Below are positions 1 to 11,737 of a DNA stretch of 64,000 bases, piece by piece. Under the pieces are notes generated by a model. It saw only the letters and a list, made by a program, of their open reading frames with translations. It ran no database searches and was not told the origin of the DNA. Location: assembly GCA_963971285.1 (NCBI GenBank), contig OZ020250.1, forward strand, positions 19,434,783 to 19,498,782. The letters are read 5' to 3'. Each line of letters starts with the position of its first letter. The first letter of the stretch is position 1. Origin of the DNA: Astropecten irregularis. Lineage: Eukaryota > Echinodermata > Asteroidea > Paxillosida > Astropectinidae. Position numbers and translations under genes: made by a program.

Positions 1-1
1 T

Positions 2-997
2 GTCACATGTAGACGCTTGTATTCTAAGCCTTGCACGCAGTTCATGGCAGACCTACCGAAAGAGCGTGTTGAACCTAACAAGCCCCCTTTCTCCCACGTA
101 GGTATTGATGTTTTCGGGCCATTCCATGTTAAATATGGCCGGTCTGAAATTAAGCGCTATGGTTGTATGTTCACGTGCTTGGGCCTGCGAGCTGTTCACA
201 TCGAGAAACTTGATTCTTTGGACACTGATTCCTTTTTGAATGGCTTTAGGCGCTTTGTAGCACGCCGAGGCCACCCTGAAGTTGTGTTTTCAGATAATGG
301 CACCAATCTTGTTGCTGGTGAGTCAGAGTTAAGGAGCAATTTGAAGGGTCTCTCTCTTAAACTCATAGATGCCTACGCAGTAAAACAGGACATAGTCTGG
401 CGGTTTAACCCCCCGACTGCATCACATATGGGTGGAGTCTGGGAACGGATGATAGGGGTAACCAAGAGGGTAATGACAGCTCTGCTCCCTAGATCCGTTA
501 GGCTCACTGATGATATACTAGGGACTCTCTTTTGTGAAGTAGAATGCATCATCAATGGGCGCCCACTCACCAAAATCAGTGATGACCCCAGAGACCCCAC
601 ACCAATAACACCTAATCATTTGTTACTCCTCAGACAAGGCAGTTGCTTACCACCAGGTAAATTTGACCGCGTTGATGCTCTCCGAAGGCGCTGGAAACAT
701 GTTCAACATCTCGCCGATCAATTTTGGCGCAAATGGCTAAAACTGTACCTGCCTGAACTACAGAAGCGTTCAAAGTGGCTGAAAGTAACAAATAATTTGG
801 CAATTGGTGACCTCGTCCTACTCCAGGACGAGACTACCCCTAGGAATCTTTGGCCATTAGCTATAGTCATTGGTGTTACTAAAGGCAGAGACGGACTAGT
901 TAGATCGGTGAAGGTCAAAACCAAAACGACCGAACTTGTTCGACCTATCAGTAAGATTGTTCTGCTCGAATGCGCTTGCGCACCAATCAACAAGTAA
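2..997 (+). mobile_element. BEL/Pao retrotransposon pol: integrase and C-terminal domain (fragment)
   Basis: The frame is open from base 2, so this is the 3' part of a longer pol gene cut by the window edge. It opens with the end of a zinc-binding segment (C-R-R-x5-C just before MADLP). The DDE integrase core follows, with the first Asp in GIDVFGPF, the second in SDNGTN and the Glu in GGVWERM. The last 90 or so residues (WLKLYLPELQKR ... LVLLQDE ... RPISKIVLL) match the DUF5641-type tail typical of BEL/Pao integrases. The stop codon is TAA at 995-997 and this part has no internal stop, so the copy may be fairly young. It sits in an upstream intron of COPZ, in the same orientation. The enzyme would insert the element's cDNA into the chromosome. 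Confidence 0.9.
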
Positions 998-1259
998 TTC
1001 CTAGGTGGTTTAATTTTGCCTTTTTTCAATCTAGACTCGCAGGCTAGTCAGAAATTGACTTATTGGCTTGTGAATAATTAACGTTTGGTGTAATCGAGTT
1101 GTTTGAATGTAATTTATTGAATGTATAATTACCTATCCCATGTTATACTTGATTATAGTGTGATTCACTTGTGTGCTTGTGCTATTGTTTCCAATTCGTT
1201 AATGTAATAATAATTAATTAATTTAATTCAATGAATTATCACTAATTCATTGGGGGGAG
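998..1259 (+). other. BEL/Pao 3' spacer with polypurine tract
   Basis: AT-rich non-coding stretch between the pol stop codon and the LTR. It ends in the purine run GGGGGGAG at 1252-1259, directly before TGTTATCG. This is where plus-strand priming would be expected in an LTR retrotransposon. Confidence 0.55.
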
Positions 1260-2255
1260 TGTTATCGTCGCCGCTATTTATTTATTTATCACCGTATGAT
1301 TTGGATGACCCCGGCTGTTTATGTAAATCTTTCTAGACCTTTGGCCCCCACTTTGCATAAAACCTTAGGTCGAATTCCCTTAGCCCGGTTTAACTTTGAT
1401 TATGTAATGTTTGTGGTCATGCCGCGCCCCGAAATGGCATGTCCCTGTGAGGGCAGTTGCGTCCCTGACACCGACCGACTCACACCGTTACGTCTCCCCC
1501 TGGCTATTTAAATGTAAGTAATTTGTAATTAACTTTATTAAACAATGTATAATTATGCCTCTATTGTAGTATCTTCACCCTTATCGTTTTAATGTTTATT
1601 TGTCCGATTTTACAAGCTATGTTTTTCTGGTTATTTGATCGAAGATTGAGTCTTCACCGACACGGCATTATTATTTCTCAGGCCAACGCCCTCACTTCCA
1701 ATCGTCTTAATATTTGTGCAGGCTCTTCCTTTATTGTTATAGCATACATGTAGTAAGTTATTATCGTCCAGTTGTCGTGATATTTCGTATAATTATGAAG
1801 CATGATCTATTTTCGTACATGTGCATTTTCGTTGTAATTATTGCAATGTCCTGATTAATGATTTACGCACAGACCCAGAACGCCGCCGTAAGCCCCCGTA
1901 TACACGCCGAAAGCTATAGCACTGTGTGCCGCCACCTTACCCCGGGAACGATTGTAAGTTTGGGTTCCCGTAATTTATATAAGATAATTGTTAAGAATAA
2001 TATTGTACTTTACATTGTCTTTTGAATATCTGCCGATTATAGTTATTTGTTGCTCGTTTGTTTCCACTCTAAGATTTATTTTTGAATATTTAAAGATGAG
2101 TTTATGTGTATTGTAATTGTCTTACTTAATATGAATGTCAATATTTTCCGTTCAGTTTCACCTGCATCACCTGCGGTGTGCAAATAAATGGGGTAGTGTG
2201 CCACTCAAGAACATCGGAGTCCTGGTTTTTCTTTGTGCGGCTGTACACAGTGACA
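1260..2255 (+). repeat. Probable 3' LTR of the BEL/Pao element (right end uncertain)
   Basis: Starts with TGTTATCG straight after the polypurine tract. An AATAAA signal at about 2184 is followed by a short U5-like stretch, and TGACA at 2251-2255 gives the usual TGT...ACA ends. The 5' LTR is outside the window, so the right boundary is inferred from the ends and signal order only. A 71-codon open frame at 1296-1511 inside it looks accidental. Confidence 0.5.
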
Positions 2256-2668
2256 CAGCCCACCCCATCCCCTCCACCTCCCCTAAAGGCTACCATACCT
2301 TTAAGCACATGCAACAGCCCCTTTGCTTTTATAAGCCCACCATCAGGTTAACTCTTAAACAGACAGTGTGATCACTATGATGCATGGATGGCCCCCAGTC
2401 ATGGCAGCCTCCATTGAGGCATACTTTGATTCATCCATGTACATGTAGTTAGCAGAATGCAGAACCTGTCAACCCGCTAAAATTAGGCCATGATTTACAA
2501 GCAGAGGAAGCAATGTATTATAAACTGTTTTTTGGGGTCTTTCTTTTCTCCCCTCCTTTTCTATTCCCTGTTGACTGTCCTTCCTTCTACCCCTGGCTTC
2601 CTCTCTTTCTGTGTCTCATCTTTGTCTCCTTTTCCCTTGTTCGTTCCTCCTTTCGCTTCGTTCTGCAG
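2256..2668 (+). other. COPZ intron sequence
   Basis: No gene seen in this stretch. The last 150 bases are strongly pyrimidine-rich and end in TTCTGCAG, which is the acceptor for the next COPZ exon. Confidence 0.6.
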
Positions 2669-2746
2669 GAAAAATGTGGAGAAGCGGGCCCTGTTGGACC
2701 ACCTGGATGCTGCGTTCCTCGCGGTGGATGAGATAGTGGACGGAGG
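2669..2746 (+). CDS. COPZ: Coatomer subunit zeta, internal exon ([10 protein letters not shown]... VDEIVDGG)
   Basis: COPZ is the small zeta subunit of the COPI coat. It packs against gamma-COP in the F-subcomplex and helps coat Golgi-to-ER vesicles. This 78-base exon encodes [20 protein letters not shown] followed by EIVDGG. It matches the conserved longin-fold region of animal zeta-COP, where the vertebrate form has [11 protein letters not shown] and [11 protein letters not shown]. Borders are TTCTGCAG/GA and GG/GTGAGT. It begins with the third base of an Arg codon and ends two bases into a Gly codon, which joins the 4619 exon in frame. Exons for the first two thirds of the protein must lie upstream of the window, because the DNA just upstream is the BEL/Pao element. 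Confidence 0.93.
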
Positions 2747-3168
2747 GTGAGTACATAGCCCTGATTTCAAGTCTCGCTTTTTACCGTAAGCGTAAAAAAT
2801 GCCGCTAACGGAAACAGGAAATTCTGAGCATATGAGATCCTATTTTATAAGTCTTACATATTCATGGCGCATCCATTCTGTCACCTTCCTTGTATACCCT
2901 TTGGAAAAGATAACACCAATTCTAAAAAGTAAACGGGTACCAGACTATTTTGAATCCAAGCCTCGGTTTGATTGTACTGCTTCGAATGCAGGATGGATGC
3001 ACCGTGAATAAGGCCTATTTTATGGATTAGCAAGGAATTTTCAGTTGGATTTCTCGCAAGTTAATGCTTGGCTAGCGTAGAAATTTGATGCTAACCCAGT
3101 ATTAAGCTGAGAATGAGAATTATAAGCGCCAAGTACTGCGGTAAGCAGAGTCGTAAAAATTGAGCCCT

Positions 3169-3216
3169 GGGGTCAATTTCGCGAAGCCCTTACGATCGAT
3201 TGTAGCTCGAGTTATT
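3169..3216 (-). repeat. Truncated copy of MITE family A (GGGGTCGATTTCAC ends)
   Basis: The end GGGGTCAATTTCGCGAAGCC followed by TTACGATCGATTGTAGCTCGAG matches one terminal half of the family A element. The other half is missing. Confidence 0.6.
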
Positions 3217-4189
3217 ATCTCATCCGCACTTCTCCCTGGGTGAAGCAAGTGCATGCATAGATGCTCTGAAAACTTAGTGCACAGGTGGAACATGACTGGT
3301 CATTACACGTTACTCTCGATAGCTTGGATATTGAAGCAGACGGTTTTATACATAGGCAGTGCATTGGGATAGGTACCAAAGGCACCTGACCAGGTTTTTG
3401 TTTAATACTACTCTCAGGCCGTGTCCCAATTCTCTGGCTGCGACCGCAAATAACACAGAAGTCTATGGAAACGGTTACAGTCACTGGCTAGTGGCTGCCA
3501 TAGGTACATGCATAATTTGCAGCCGCAGCCGGAGAATTGGGACACAGCCTAAGTGTAATGACACGGTACCACGAGCGTGTACGTAGCTGAGGCATCACTG
3601 CAAAGTATCTTGCTCAAGGGCACAGTGCCCCAAATCGCCCCGGCCCGGTCAATAACCCAGGTGGGCAAGGTGTACATACTCAGGGGGAACTCCACGGAAA
3701 CTTCCCTGCCACAAACCAGCTGGTCTGAGTCACATCTCCCACTCCTCCCTCCCTCCGGATGATAGTCAGTGTCATCTTACATCATAACATGCCCTTAGGA
3801 GAGGGGAGTCTCTCCTAACATATCACATTGGATTTGTAATCCACCTCTTCTCCCTGGGTTAATAGCGCTGACAGTGTGAACAGAACCGTGGAATCAGATT
3901 ACAGGGTCCCTTGTTATTATTTAAGCTATGTGTGAAAGATCAGGCCTTGAATTTGGTGGTTCTGAAAAGGGCAAGGCCACTTTTTTTTTGCAAGGGGCAC
4001 TTCCATTGGAAAATCATAATGTCTATGGACATATTTGAAGGCCAAGAACCAGGGCAACGAAGGCCATGGCCTCCGTGGCCTCCGTTAAATTCAAGGCTTT
4101 AAAGATACATTTTTTATGAAAGAAAACGGGATAGCCGGCATGATATTGTCATGACACTTCCAAAGGGCAATGATCAAACTTGACCCCAC

Positions 4190-4440
4190 TACTGAGGGAT
4201 TAATCAGTGTATTAAAACAAATTGTAATCGGTATGTGAGTGGTTTTATGGCTTCTGACTGCCAAAACGAACAATGATATTAGCTATTAGGGACACCACCA
4301 ACATAGGGCTGGATAGCTCAGTTGGTACATCGCCAGTACAGTATTCCAGGGGTTGCTGGTTCGAATCCCACAGTCAAATTTTCTTTGTTCACTTTTCAAT
4401 GACTTAAAATGAATCCAGCCAGCTTCCCTTGTGGTTATTT
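4190..4440 (+). repeat. tRNA-derived SINE copy
   Basis: A tRNA-like segment from 4306 (GGGCTGGATAGCTCAG) has a good Pol III A box (TAGCTCAGTTGG, 4314-4325) and a perfect B box (GGTTCGAATCC, 4358-4368). The anticodon arm and the 3' acceptor strand do not fold, so it is not a working tRNA gene. About 110 bases upstream (GTATGTGAGTGG ... GGGACACCACCAACATA) and the tail (TTTCAATGACTTAAAATGAATCC) recur in other copies at 13.4 and 36.6 kb, which makes this a dispersed family. Confidence 0.7.
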
Positions 4441-4618
4441 GATTGTTTTTATGTTATTTAAAGGTGGGCAAAGAAAATTGATTATCATAGAAATAGTTTT
4501 TCTTTTTAATTGAGTAGGGTATTCTGTATAATAATACACATATGTAGTTTTCCTTGTAAAATATTAACTTTATAGTATGCTGGATTGTTATTTCCGGTAT
4601 TTGTATTTTTTTTGTCAG

Positions 4619-4709
4619 GATAATTCTGGAGTCGGATTACAGCAATGTTGTACAGAGGATCGCCATGCGTGGAGACGACATTCCCATCAACGAGCAGACC
4701 GTTGCACAG
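4619..4709 (+). CDS. COPZ: Coatomer subunit zeta, internal exon (ILESDY... NEQTVAQ)
   Basis: This 91-base exon encodes (G)IILESDYSNVVQRIAMRGDD followed by IPINEQTVAQ. It matches the conserved zeta-COP stretch where vertebrates have [20 protein letters not shown] and VPLTEQTVAQ. The acceptor is TTTGTCAG/GA and the donor is CAG/GTATTT. The first base completes the split Gly codon from the 2669 exon. The exon ends in phase 0, and the C-terminal helix continues in the exon at 25650. Confidence 0.93.
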
Positions 4710-4972
4710 GTATTTTTGGGGCTGACAACAATTCCAGTTTTCGTTTCGTGGCCTCGGTCCATGTTGGATCTGAGTTCCCTCTTTCCATACACACTTGTGA
4801 CTTTTTTGGGGGGTCCCTTCCTCCCTGGCATTTTGGCTAGGAAGCTTCTTGAGTCTTCCAAGATCTAACACTGTGCAGCAACCTTATTGCACATTCTTCT
4901 TGGACTTGAGATGAAGATTGGTTTGTAAAGAAGACCCACGTCAAAGTTACGGTGCCTTGGATCTGCTCATCA

Positions 4973-5121
4973 GGGGTCGATTTCACCAAACTCTTCGTAA
5001 CTTACTATCAATCGCAGAACTTTTGATGCATTGAAGCCCTACGTGGGATAGGTCCCCTACGATGGGTTATCCTTCGTAACTCAAGATGAGATTGATCGCA
5101 GGGCTTTGTGAAATCGACCCC
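4973..5121. repeat. MITE family A copy 1
   Basis: 149-base near-palindrome. It begins GGGGTCGATTTCACCAAACT and ends CTTTGTGAAATCGACCCC. The interior carries TTACTATCAATCGC and GATTGATCGCAGGGC, the inverted inner arms. No open frame. Same family as copies at 13181, 17413, 23679, 28458, 37711 and 59509. Confidence 0.85.
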
Positions 5122-6386
5122 AGGACACGTTTGATACCAGACAGTGAGTGAATAGATCGAAAGATTGTTCCATCAAAAGATGGAGCGTGTGCTCCATTAT
5201 TATTATTATTATTTTTAAACTCTCGACTCTGTGATCACTCCCAAATACTGAACACAGTATTTGATGGCAGCATGAACTTTCATCTTTCATCATGCTCAAA
5301 GGTCCGTGTGAGGATACCAAAATCTTTTTTTGGGGCCTTGATGGGGATATATGTGGCTTTAGTATCAGACTTTGTTTTTGGTTGTCCTACTGTACGTAAA
5401 TGGTGTACCGGTAATTATGGAAACGCTCTCCAATTTTACTTTAAGAGTCCTGAAACTTGTACCTGAATGTCCAGCAATACTCCGTCCTTGCACTGCCCCT
5501 TCCCCTCGGGTCTGCAGGATGTGGCATCCCTGGCCCTCCCTTCTCCTTCTCCCCCTCCCCCATTCCCCTTCTCTTCATAGCCACCTGCTTTCAGATTTCG
5601 TCTCGCACTCGGTTGAAGATCAGTGCACTTTGATTTGTCAAGAGAGAAGAGTCCCTCGGCGTTGTCGTCGGATGCATGTCCACATCTGATACATCCACCA
5701 GGATCACTCACGATGAGAGAAACGAAATGTGAGCCCGTGGTTAACCAACATTTTTGTTGACTGATCCGGGGGATCCCGAGAAGAAGGTATTATACCTTGA
5801 TGGTGGATTCTGGGGAACTCGATTCCACGGTAGCTTGCTGTGTTTGCAAGATAACACCTATGGAGGGAGCCCTAGATATTAAAGCTGGGGTCCAAACGTA
5901 AACTTTCCTTGTAATTGTCAAACTGCCCGGAAGAGGAGCTATGTCGTTGGAAAGCTTCTTCGAATGATGACACACGTATTAGGCTCTAGCATTCATTAAA
6001 GGCTCATTGGAGGAACTCAGGAAATGGAAAATAGTCGCTTTTGCTGCTTGATATGTGGGTTTGGAATCCATTCTCAGGCTTTATTGGTTATAGATGTGTC
6101 GCCACATGGGTTGTCAACGGAATAGCTTGGATGTGGGTAACGTTGTTTTGAACGTGGGCGTGGGTTTGATGGGTCATCTGCTTGGTGTTAACCTCCATGG
6201 CGGTGGCATGCCATGCTGGAGAAGTTTGATAGGTGGACATCCTTCAGATATTTGATTTTGCACATTGTTGATGATGCACCCCCAGGCTTTGTATCTAATA
6301 GTTCCAGAGGGGCTAGAGTACCTTCCTTGAAACACCCAAGATGTTTGAGGCACCATCTGAGAGGAGCGCCAAGGCCAAGACCACCA

Positions 6387-6634
6387 GGGGCCAATTTCAT
6401 AGAACTGCTTACGCAAAATATTTGCTTTTAGCATGAAAAGTCTTCCTAGATCAAACAGGATTACCAAACAAATTTTCATGTGTTGATTACTGCTTTTGAC
6501 GTGTATTCGGTCATTGTAGTTTGCTGAACATAACATTCACAAGGAGTTTTGGCTGGCATTACTGATTTTATTTACCAAGGGTTTTGGCGCCTAAGTAAAT
6601 TTTGGTGCTTAAGCAGCTTTATGAAATTGGGCCC
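6387..6634. repeat. MITE family C copy 1 (GGGCCAATTTCATAG ends)
   Basis: Element of about 248 bases with inverted ends: GGGGCCAATTTCATAGAACT at the left, AGCTTTATGAAATTGGGCCC at the right. Inner arms include TGCTTACGCAAAA and GGTGCTTAAGCAG. The interior AAAGTCTTCCTAGATCAAAC recurs in the copies at 40675 and 61877. Confidence 0.8.
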
Positions 6635-8474
6635 GGGGCTACAAAAGCCGTTATTGCCTCCCCGCAATGACCTTTGCGAAACAACAGCCCGTCCGGTGGT
6701 GTCCTGATCGGCTTCATAGTGGACTGTCATATCGGTGTGACAAACAAAAGGCTGAGTCATTATTACAACCTGGCTTTGACCTCAAGTCACTCCATCCCAC
6801 TATGTGCTTCTTTCCTTGAGGAAGATGCGTGTAATTTGCAATTACCTCTCTCTTCATCCAGCGGCTCAAGTTGACTGAACTTGGGTTGTCCTTGAAAGTC
6901 CCCGAGCCAGTTTTGCAGAGTCGCTGAGCACACAATGCACTGATAAGCAACAACGTTCTTCTTAGGCTTAGGCTATGTCTCATTAACTTGGCTATGGCTG
7001 AAGATTCCACCTAGGTCTACATGTAATTGGAAAGCAGCCAAAAGCTGCTATTACTTGTAGCCATGAGACTAAATTGAGATTATCCATTAGGCTGTGTCCT
7101 GGCTCTTGCTATTAAAGAGGAATTGCCTTAGATGTAGCCTTTGAGAAACGTCACACACTCCCTGTATGATCAACACTAGAGAAGATTACATAGTCGTCAA
7201 TTATTGAAATAATCCTGAGCCTGCATATTTATATAATCGAATCTACGGATTTGAAAATCTCACTAGACAACAAAAAAGATGCTTGATATGAGGGTTTGGA
7301 GGGTAAGAGAGAAATGATCCCACGATTTTCCCCATATTTTTCACATTCCCCTTTCCTCCAACCGATCAGAATCTTGTCCCAGTCAGTCCATCCAAGACAC
7401 GAACAGAGGAAGATCTCACATTTGACTTGACATTTTAATTTGATTAGGCTTCTTCTTCTTATTCTTCTTCATGAGGGTTGGGATGAGGCTAAGGTGAACC
7501 GTTCTGGGTCAGGACATAGCTTGCAACGGGGAGGAAATGAATCAACAATTTTTTATTCTTTCCTCTTCTTCGTTTGGCGGCTTCTTTTTATATATGCACG
7601 CTATTAGAGAGGTACTTGAGGAAGCTGGACATCAGGTGGGGAAGGGAGGGAAGGGGAGTCTGTGTTAATGACTTATCAAGAGCTGGGGTTAAGGCCTGGA
7701 GGGGTTGGTGGGGGAGGGGGTTGTGTTTTGAGAACAATGGAGACTAGAGTTTACTTTCGGGTCGTTATCTTCCCGAGTTTGTTCGTCGGCAGTGGGTTAT
7801 CTTCTCATTGCACGCACTCCTGCCTGCCAGTAGCGGTGGAAGCTTGTTCACCGGGCCAGTAGCAACAACGAGGGTTGAAGGGAGAGGGGTTGGGTTATGG
7901 GGAGGGTTGGGTTGGCTGGGGGGAGGGGGTTGTTCATGCCAGATCTAGTTCCTTGACTTCACTCAGCACTGTACAGCTGGAGAAGGCTATTGGTGCGTGT
8001 CCAGGTTCACAAACTCTGTGTCACTGTCCCATGCTATTGCATTTTGGTGAAAAGCTGCAGTTGTTAAACTGCAACAGCCGTCGTCTCGACTGCCGGTGGG
8101 CATTTTGATGAACCACTTCCGGGGGGGTTATTCCGACCCCCCTTCCCTCTGACCCCCCCTTTCCCCTCTCCTCAACTGGCAACAGGGAATTCCCACCCAG
8201 GGGCTGTTTGTGACTCCATCGTCCCCTTATCTAACCAATTACCTTCTTGGCATTTATTGACCATAAAAAGAATGAAAGAAAGAACAGATTCTTGTCTTGA
8301 TGGACATCCATCAACTCCTCGAGAGGTCCGCAACTTGGCGACAGGGTCTCATGTTTATGCGAAATCCCGGGGCCAAAGGCCATCCCATAACATTTTTTCT
8401 TGGAAATATACTCTTGGAAAAAACAGAAGTGGCGACACGTAATTTTATATTTCCACACTCGTATTCCATTTTAG

Positions 8475-8572
8475 TTGATGAAAGTTTTGAAAAGAAGCAG
8501 CCTGTGTTTCACGCACAGGAGCTTCTTGGTTTCAAAATTGAAGAGATTGTTGGAAAAGATGATGAGGAGCCC
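8475..8572 (+). other. Exon-like stretch in COPZ intron (unsupported)
   Basis: ATTTTAG precedes and GTATGTAG follows a 98-base open stretch reading (V)DESFEKKQPVFHAQELLGFK, then IEEIVGKDDEEP. It has exon-like borders and protein-like composition, but I recognise no family. Its phases (1 in, 0 out) do not fit between the flanking COPZ exons. It is probably fortuitous. Confidence 0.15.
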
Positions 8573-11390
8573 GTATGTAGACACTCGTAATTAACTTGGT
8601 CTCCCAGTGATCAAATGCATCAATGTCAGAATCCCCCACACAAACTTGTTGTCGTCAGCGGGCCATCAAAATACGAGGGTGTGGCACGGTAGTTGTCAAT
8701 CACGGGGGCCCGGCCCTCGGCAAAAGCAGGGGGAAGTTCGTCCTGACAGCAATTTTGTATAAGGAACATGAACTGCACTACATTACATCGAAGGACTAGA
8801 CTTGAATCTTCTTGTTCGATCTTGGAGGGGTGACCTGGTTGAATGTTTGTCACGGAGCGTACCACCAGCCCCACCCTCGTGTTGGCCGTTCTGTTTAGTC
8901 ATGTTTTAATTATGCTATCTTTTATGGGCGCAAAGGGGGAAGTTCTGGCTGTTAGAGTTTGCTGTCGGAGTGTGTATACACACACGTGTCCGTGCCTGTG
9001 TGTTTTAAAAACGTAATGAACTTGTGACCCTGTCGTCGTAAACTGCATAAACCAAAAACTAGCGGGAAACCACAAACTTTTCACCTTTTTTCTGGCTAGT
9101 TGTGACAGTTACTGTGCCCTTGTGGTTCTTACTCAGCATATAAAATGAATGATTGGTTTTCCTTGGGAACAATCTGATGCATCACCGGTGCCCCGAGAAC
9201 AATTGGCTGGGACCAGTCAGTCAGCCCGGGGAAGGTAGCCATAGGTTAACGGGAGGACTCCTGTTTTTATGAGGAGGTCACAGGGTTTTGTCTGCAGAAT
9301 TTCATAAGCAGAAAAAAGGTGAAGATGAAAATGTCACGGGTTTGGCGGAATGATGCATGTTTAAATTGCCACGGGTTAGGAAGCCAACGAAGGTTAAAAA
9401 AGAGCATAGGTTTACTTAATATGTTGACAAGGGTTGCTTAGGGATAGGTTCAGGAAGAGGGCAGTGGTTTAATCTTTAAACTCTAGTCTTTCTTTTAGTC
9501 TCTTTCTTGTTGAAGAGTAGCATGGAAGAGCTTTACTGAAGAGTTTAGCAGACGCCTACTTCATATCAGCAGGATAAAAAGATTCCTAGGTCACAGGTTA
9601 CCATTTAGGTCACAGTTCAGGAGAAGGGCACAGGTCAGCTGAATGTCATAGGTCACGGCAGGTCATTGATTGCCCAAACAACCGTCAGCAGTATCAAGCA
9701 ATCCTGTTTCATTTGACTTTGTGAAGCACAGCCTCCGCATGTATTCCCTGCACTGGCTCTGTATGTTTGCAGACCGTACGTGATGCAGTTTTCTCAACCA
9801 TCGATCGAAAAAACTTGTCTTTTCATGCTTCTCAAACTCAGGATACCTTCTCTCTCTTCATCGCGGAGGAAAAGCTTACAATTAGGTTTTCAATTTAAAA
9901 CTCCGATCACAGTGCCCCGGCGGCGCGGGATCGCACATTTATTTACCCAGCCATTGCGAGGTAGTGACACATTTATTTAACCCCATTTCCCAAACGGTAC
10001 ACACAAGAAAAGAGAGAGGGTTGGGGTAGTAGTTTCTCTTGTTCAGGTGGTGACGTGGGGTGTTCAGGATGCACCTTGCGATTCGCTTGGCTGTTTTCTG
10101 TTACCATCAAATGGTTCTTCCTCTCGATTCTCAGCCTTCCGTCTTGAGTGCGAGCCCAACATCTGATTGTTATTTTGTTTTAAACAGCAAAGGATTTTGT
10201 CCCCTTACATCTGGGAAACCGAATTTTTTGTTTGAAATCGATACCCTACATGTCCCCCCTTGTCCCCCTTCTCCTGCCCCCTGTGGGAGCATTTTGCAGT
10301 GGGCTAGTGACAGGTTGAATGCAGTGTAATGTGAACGGGATGGAGGCGAGATACTTCTTGCTCAATTGTGCGTTGCGGTGCCTACAGATGAGGGAGGTGT
10401 TGGCACTTTGGGGCGTAAGATGTTGCAGAGTGCAACACATGTGAAGCCACATCGAATGTTTAACCCGTTGCTGTTTAGCACGGAGCATAGTGTTAAATAA
10501 AAAAGAGTGTGCGCTTCGTATTCAACGTGCGCATTTTCTGCACTTTGGTTTGGCAATGGTGCTGGCCATGGTTGAGTGTATTACGTGCAGAGTGCACACT
10601 CTAGTTTTTAATTTAATCTATGGCGTGGAGTCTTAGAACGCTAACATGTTCATCAAGAACTTTGTGGCAGTTGTTACAGTTTAAGCTTGATCCACAATTT
10701 GTGTGCCCTCACAAGAGGGCGACAGATAGGCAAGAATTTGTTGATAATGAAACATGAGAGTTATAATCTGTAAACACAACGTATTCTTGGTATTTCCATT
10801 GTTTTCAAATGCCTCACCGCACTTCATGCTTTAGTTTTGAAAAAGAAAGAAGCACCTTTTTGTGAACTTGTCTTCTATGTCTGTGATTGGTCAGAAACAA
10901 AAGAGGGCGTTGCTCAACCAAGCGGTCTGCTCCAAACAGTGACACATTTTTGTTGTAACATGTTTCAGGTCAGAGAAACAGAAAACAAACAGAAGGATTC
11001 AGGGCCATTTTCACAATTTTTCAGAGTGAATACAGAGTGGGCAGGAAATATAAAGAAGTGTAACGTGAGGCTTCCAGTTCCTTATTATTGACGCGGGAAA
11101 GAGTTGAGAGAGTTCTCAAGGACGCGGCGTGCAGGTGTGAAGAGCCTAATCCATCCAGGAAGTCGGGGGATCGAAAAGGTGGGAATTTTGGCACCATGCC
11201 TGTTAAGTCCTAATACCTCCTTTGGGATTGGTCTTAGTCTGCTGGAAGCCCTCCCAGATTGTTGTCCTGCTTAAATGAATTAAGGTCTCTATAGTCCCAC
11301 CTTTGTCGCGGAGGCAGCTGACTGTCTTCTTTCCGAACTGTCATGTCTTTGTCTCGGACTGTGGTAGCTCTTTGGATTGACATGGCTTCT

Positions 11391-11737
11391 TTAAAGGTAG
11401 TATCATACCTTTATCAAAGAAATACAGATTCATGGGCAAAAATACCAAGACTTATACAGTAATAAACAGTCATCTGTGAACATTTCAGTCCCATACGGTG
11501 CCCATTTTCTGAAAAAACAGTGAAAAACAGCCACAGTAAGTCTTTTCTCTTTTATTTTTAATCTTTTGAAATATCAAAAAGATTTTCGGTCGTTGTTTTT
11601 ACTCATTTCTTGATAAGTACACCATCTCAGGCGGAAATATTTTAACGGTATGTTTCTACCACCACCATCTTCATACAAGTTATACGTAAATCTGTGAACA
11701 TTTCTGTTTTGGTTTCTTACCAAAGTACTACCTTTAA
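11391..11737 (+). repeat. MITE family B copy 1 (TTAA-flanked)
   Basis: Flanked by TTAA, with inverted ends AGGTAGTATCATACCTTT and CCAAAGTACTACCT. The interior has ATACAGATTCATGGGC, TCTGTGAACATTTC and the central palindrome-like GATCTTTTGAAATATC. Same family as at least ten other copies in the window. Confidence 0.85.

Larger units (their letters stand above)
2747..4618 (+). other. COPZ intron, 1.87 kb
   Basis: Starts GTGAGT and ends TTTGTCAG. It contains a truncated GGGGTCGATTTCAC MITE half at 3169-3216 and a tRNA-derived SINE copy at about 4190-4440. No other gene was recognised. Confidence 0.8.

Noticed and set aside
1296-1511. 71-codon frame inside the LTR
   Set aside because: Lies within the LTR, has no known BEL/Pao product at that place and no homology.
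4306-4377. Functional tRNA gene
   Set aside because: A and B boxes are good, but the acceptor strands and anticodon arm do not pair, and the same block recurs as a dispersed repeat.
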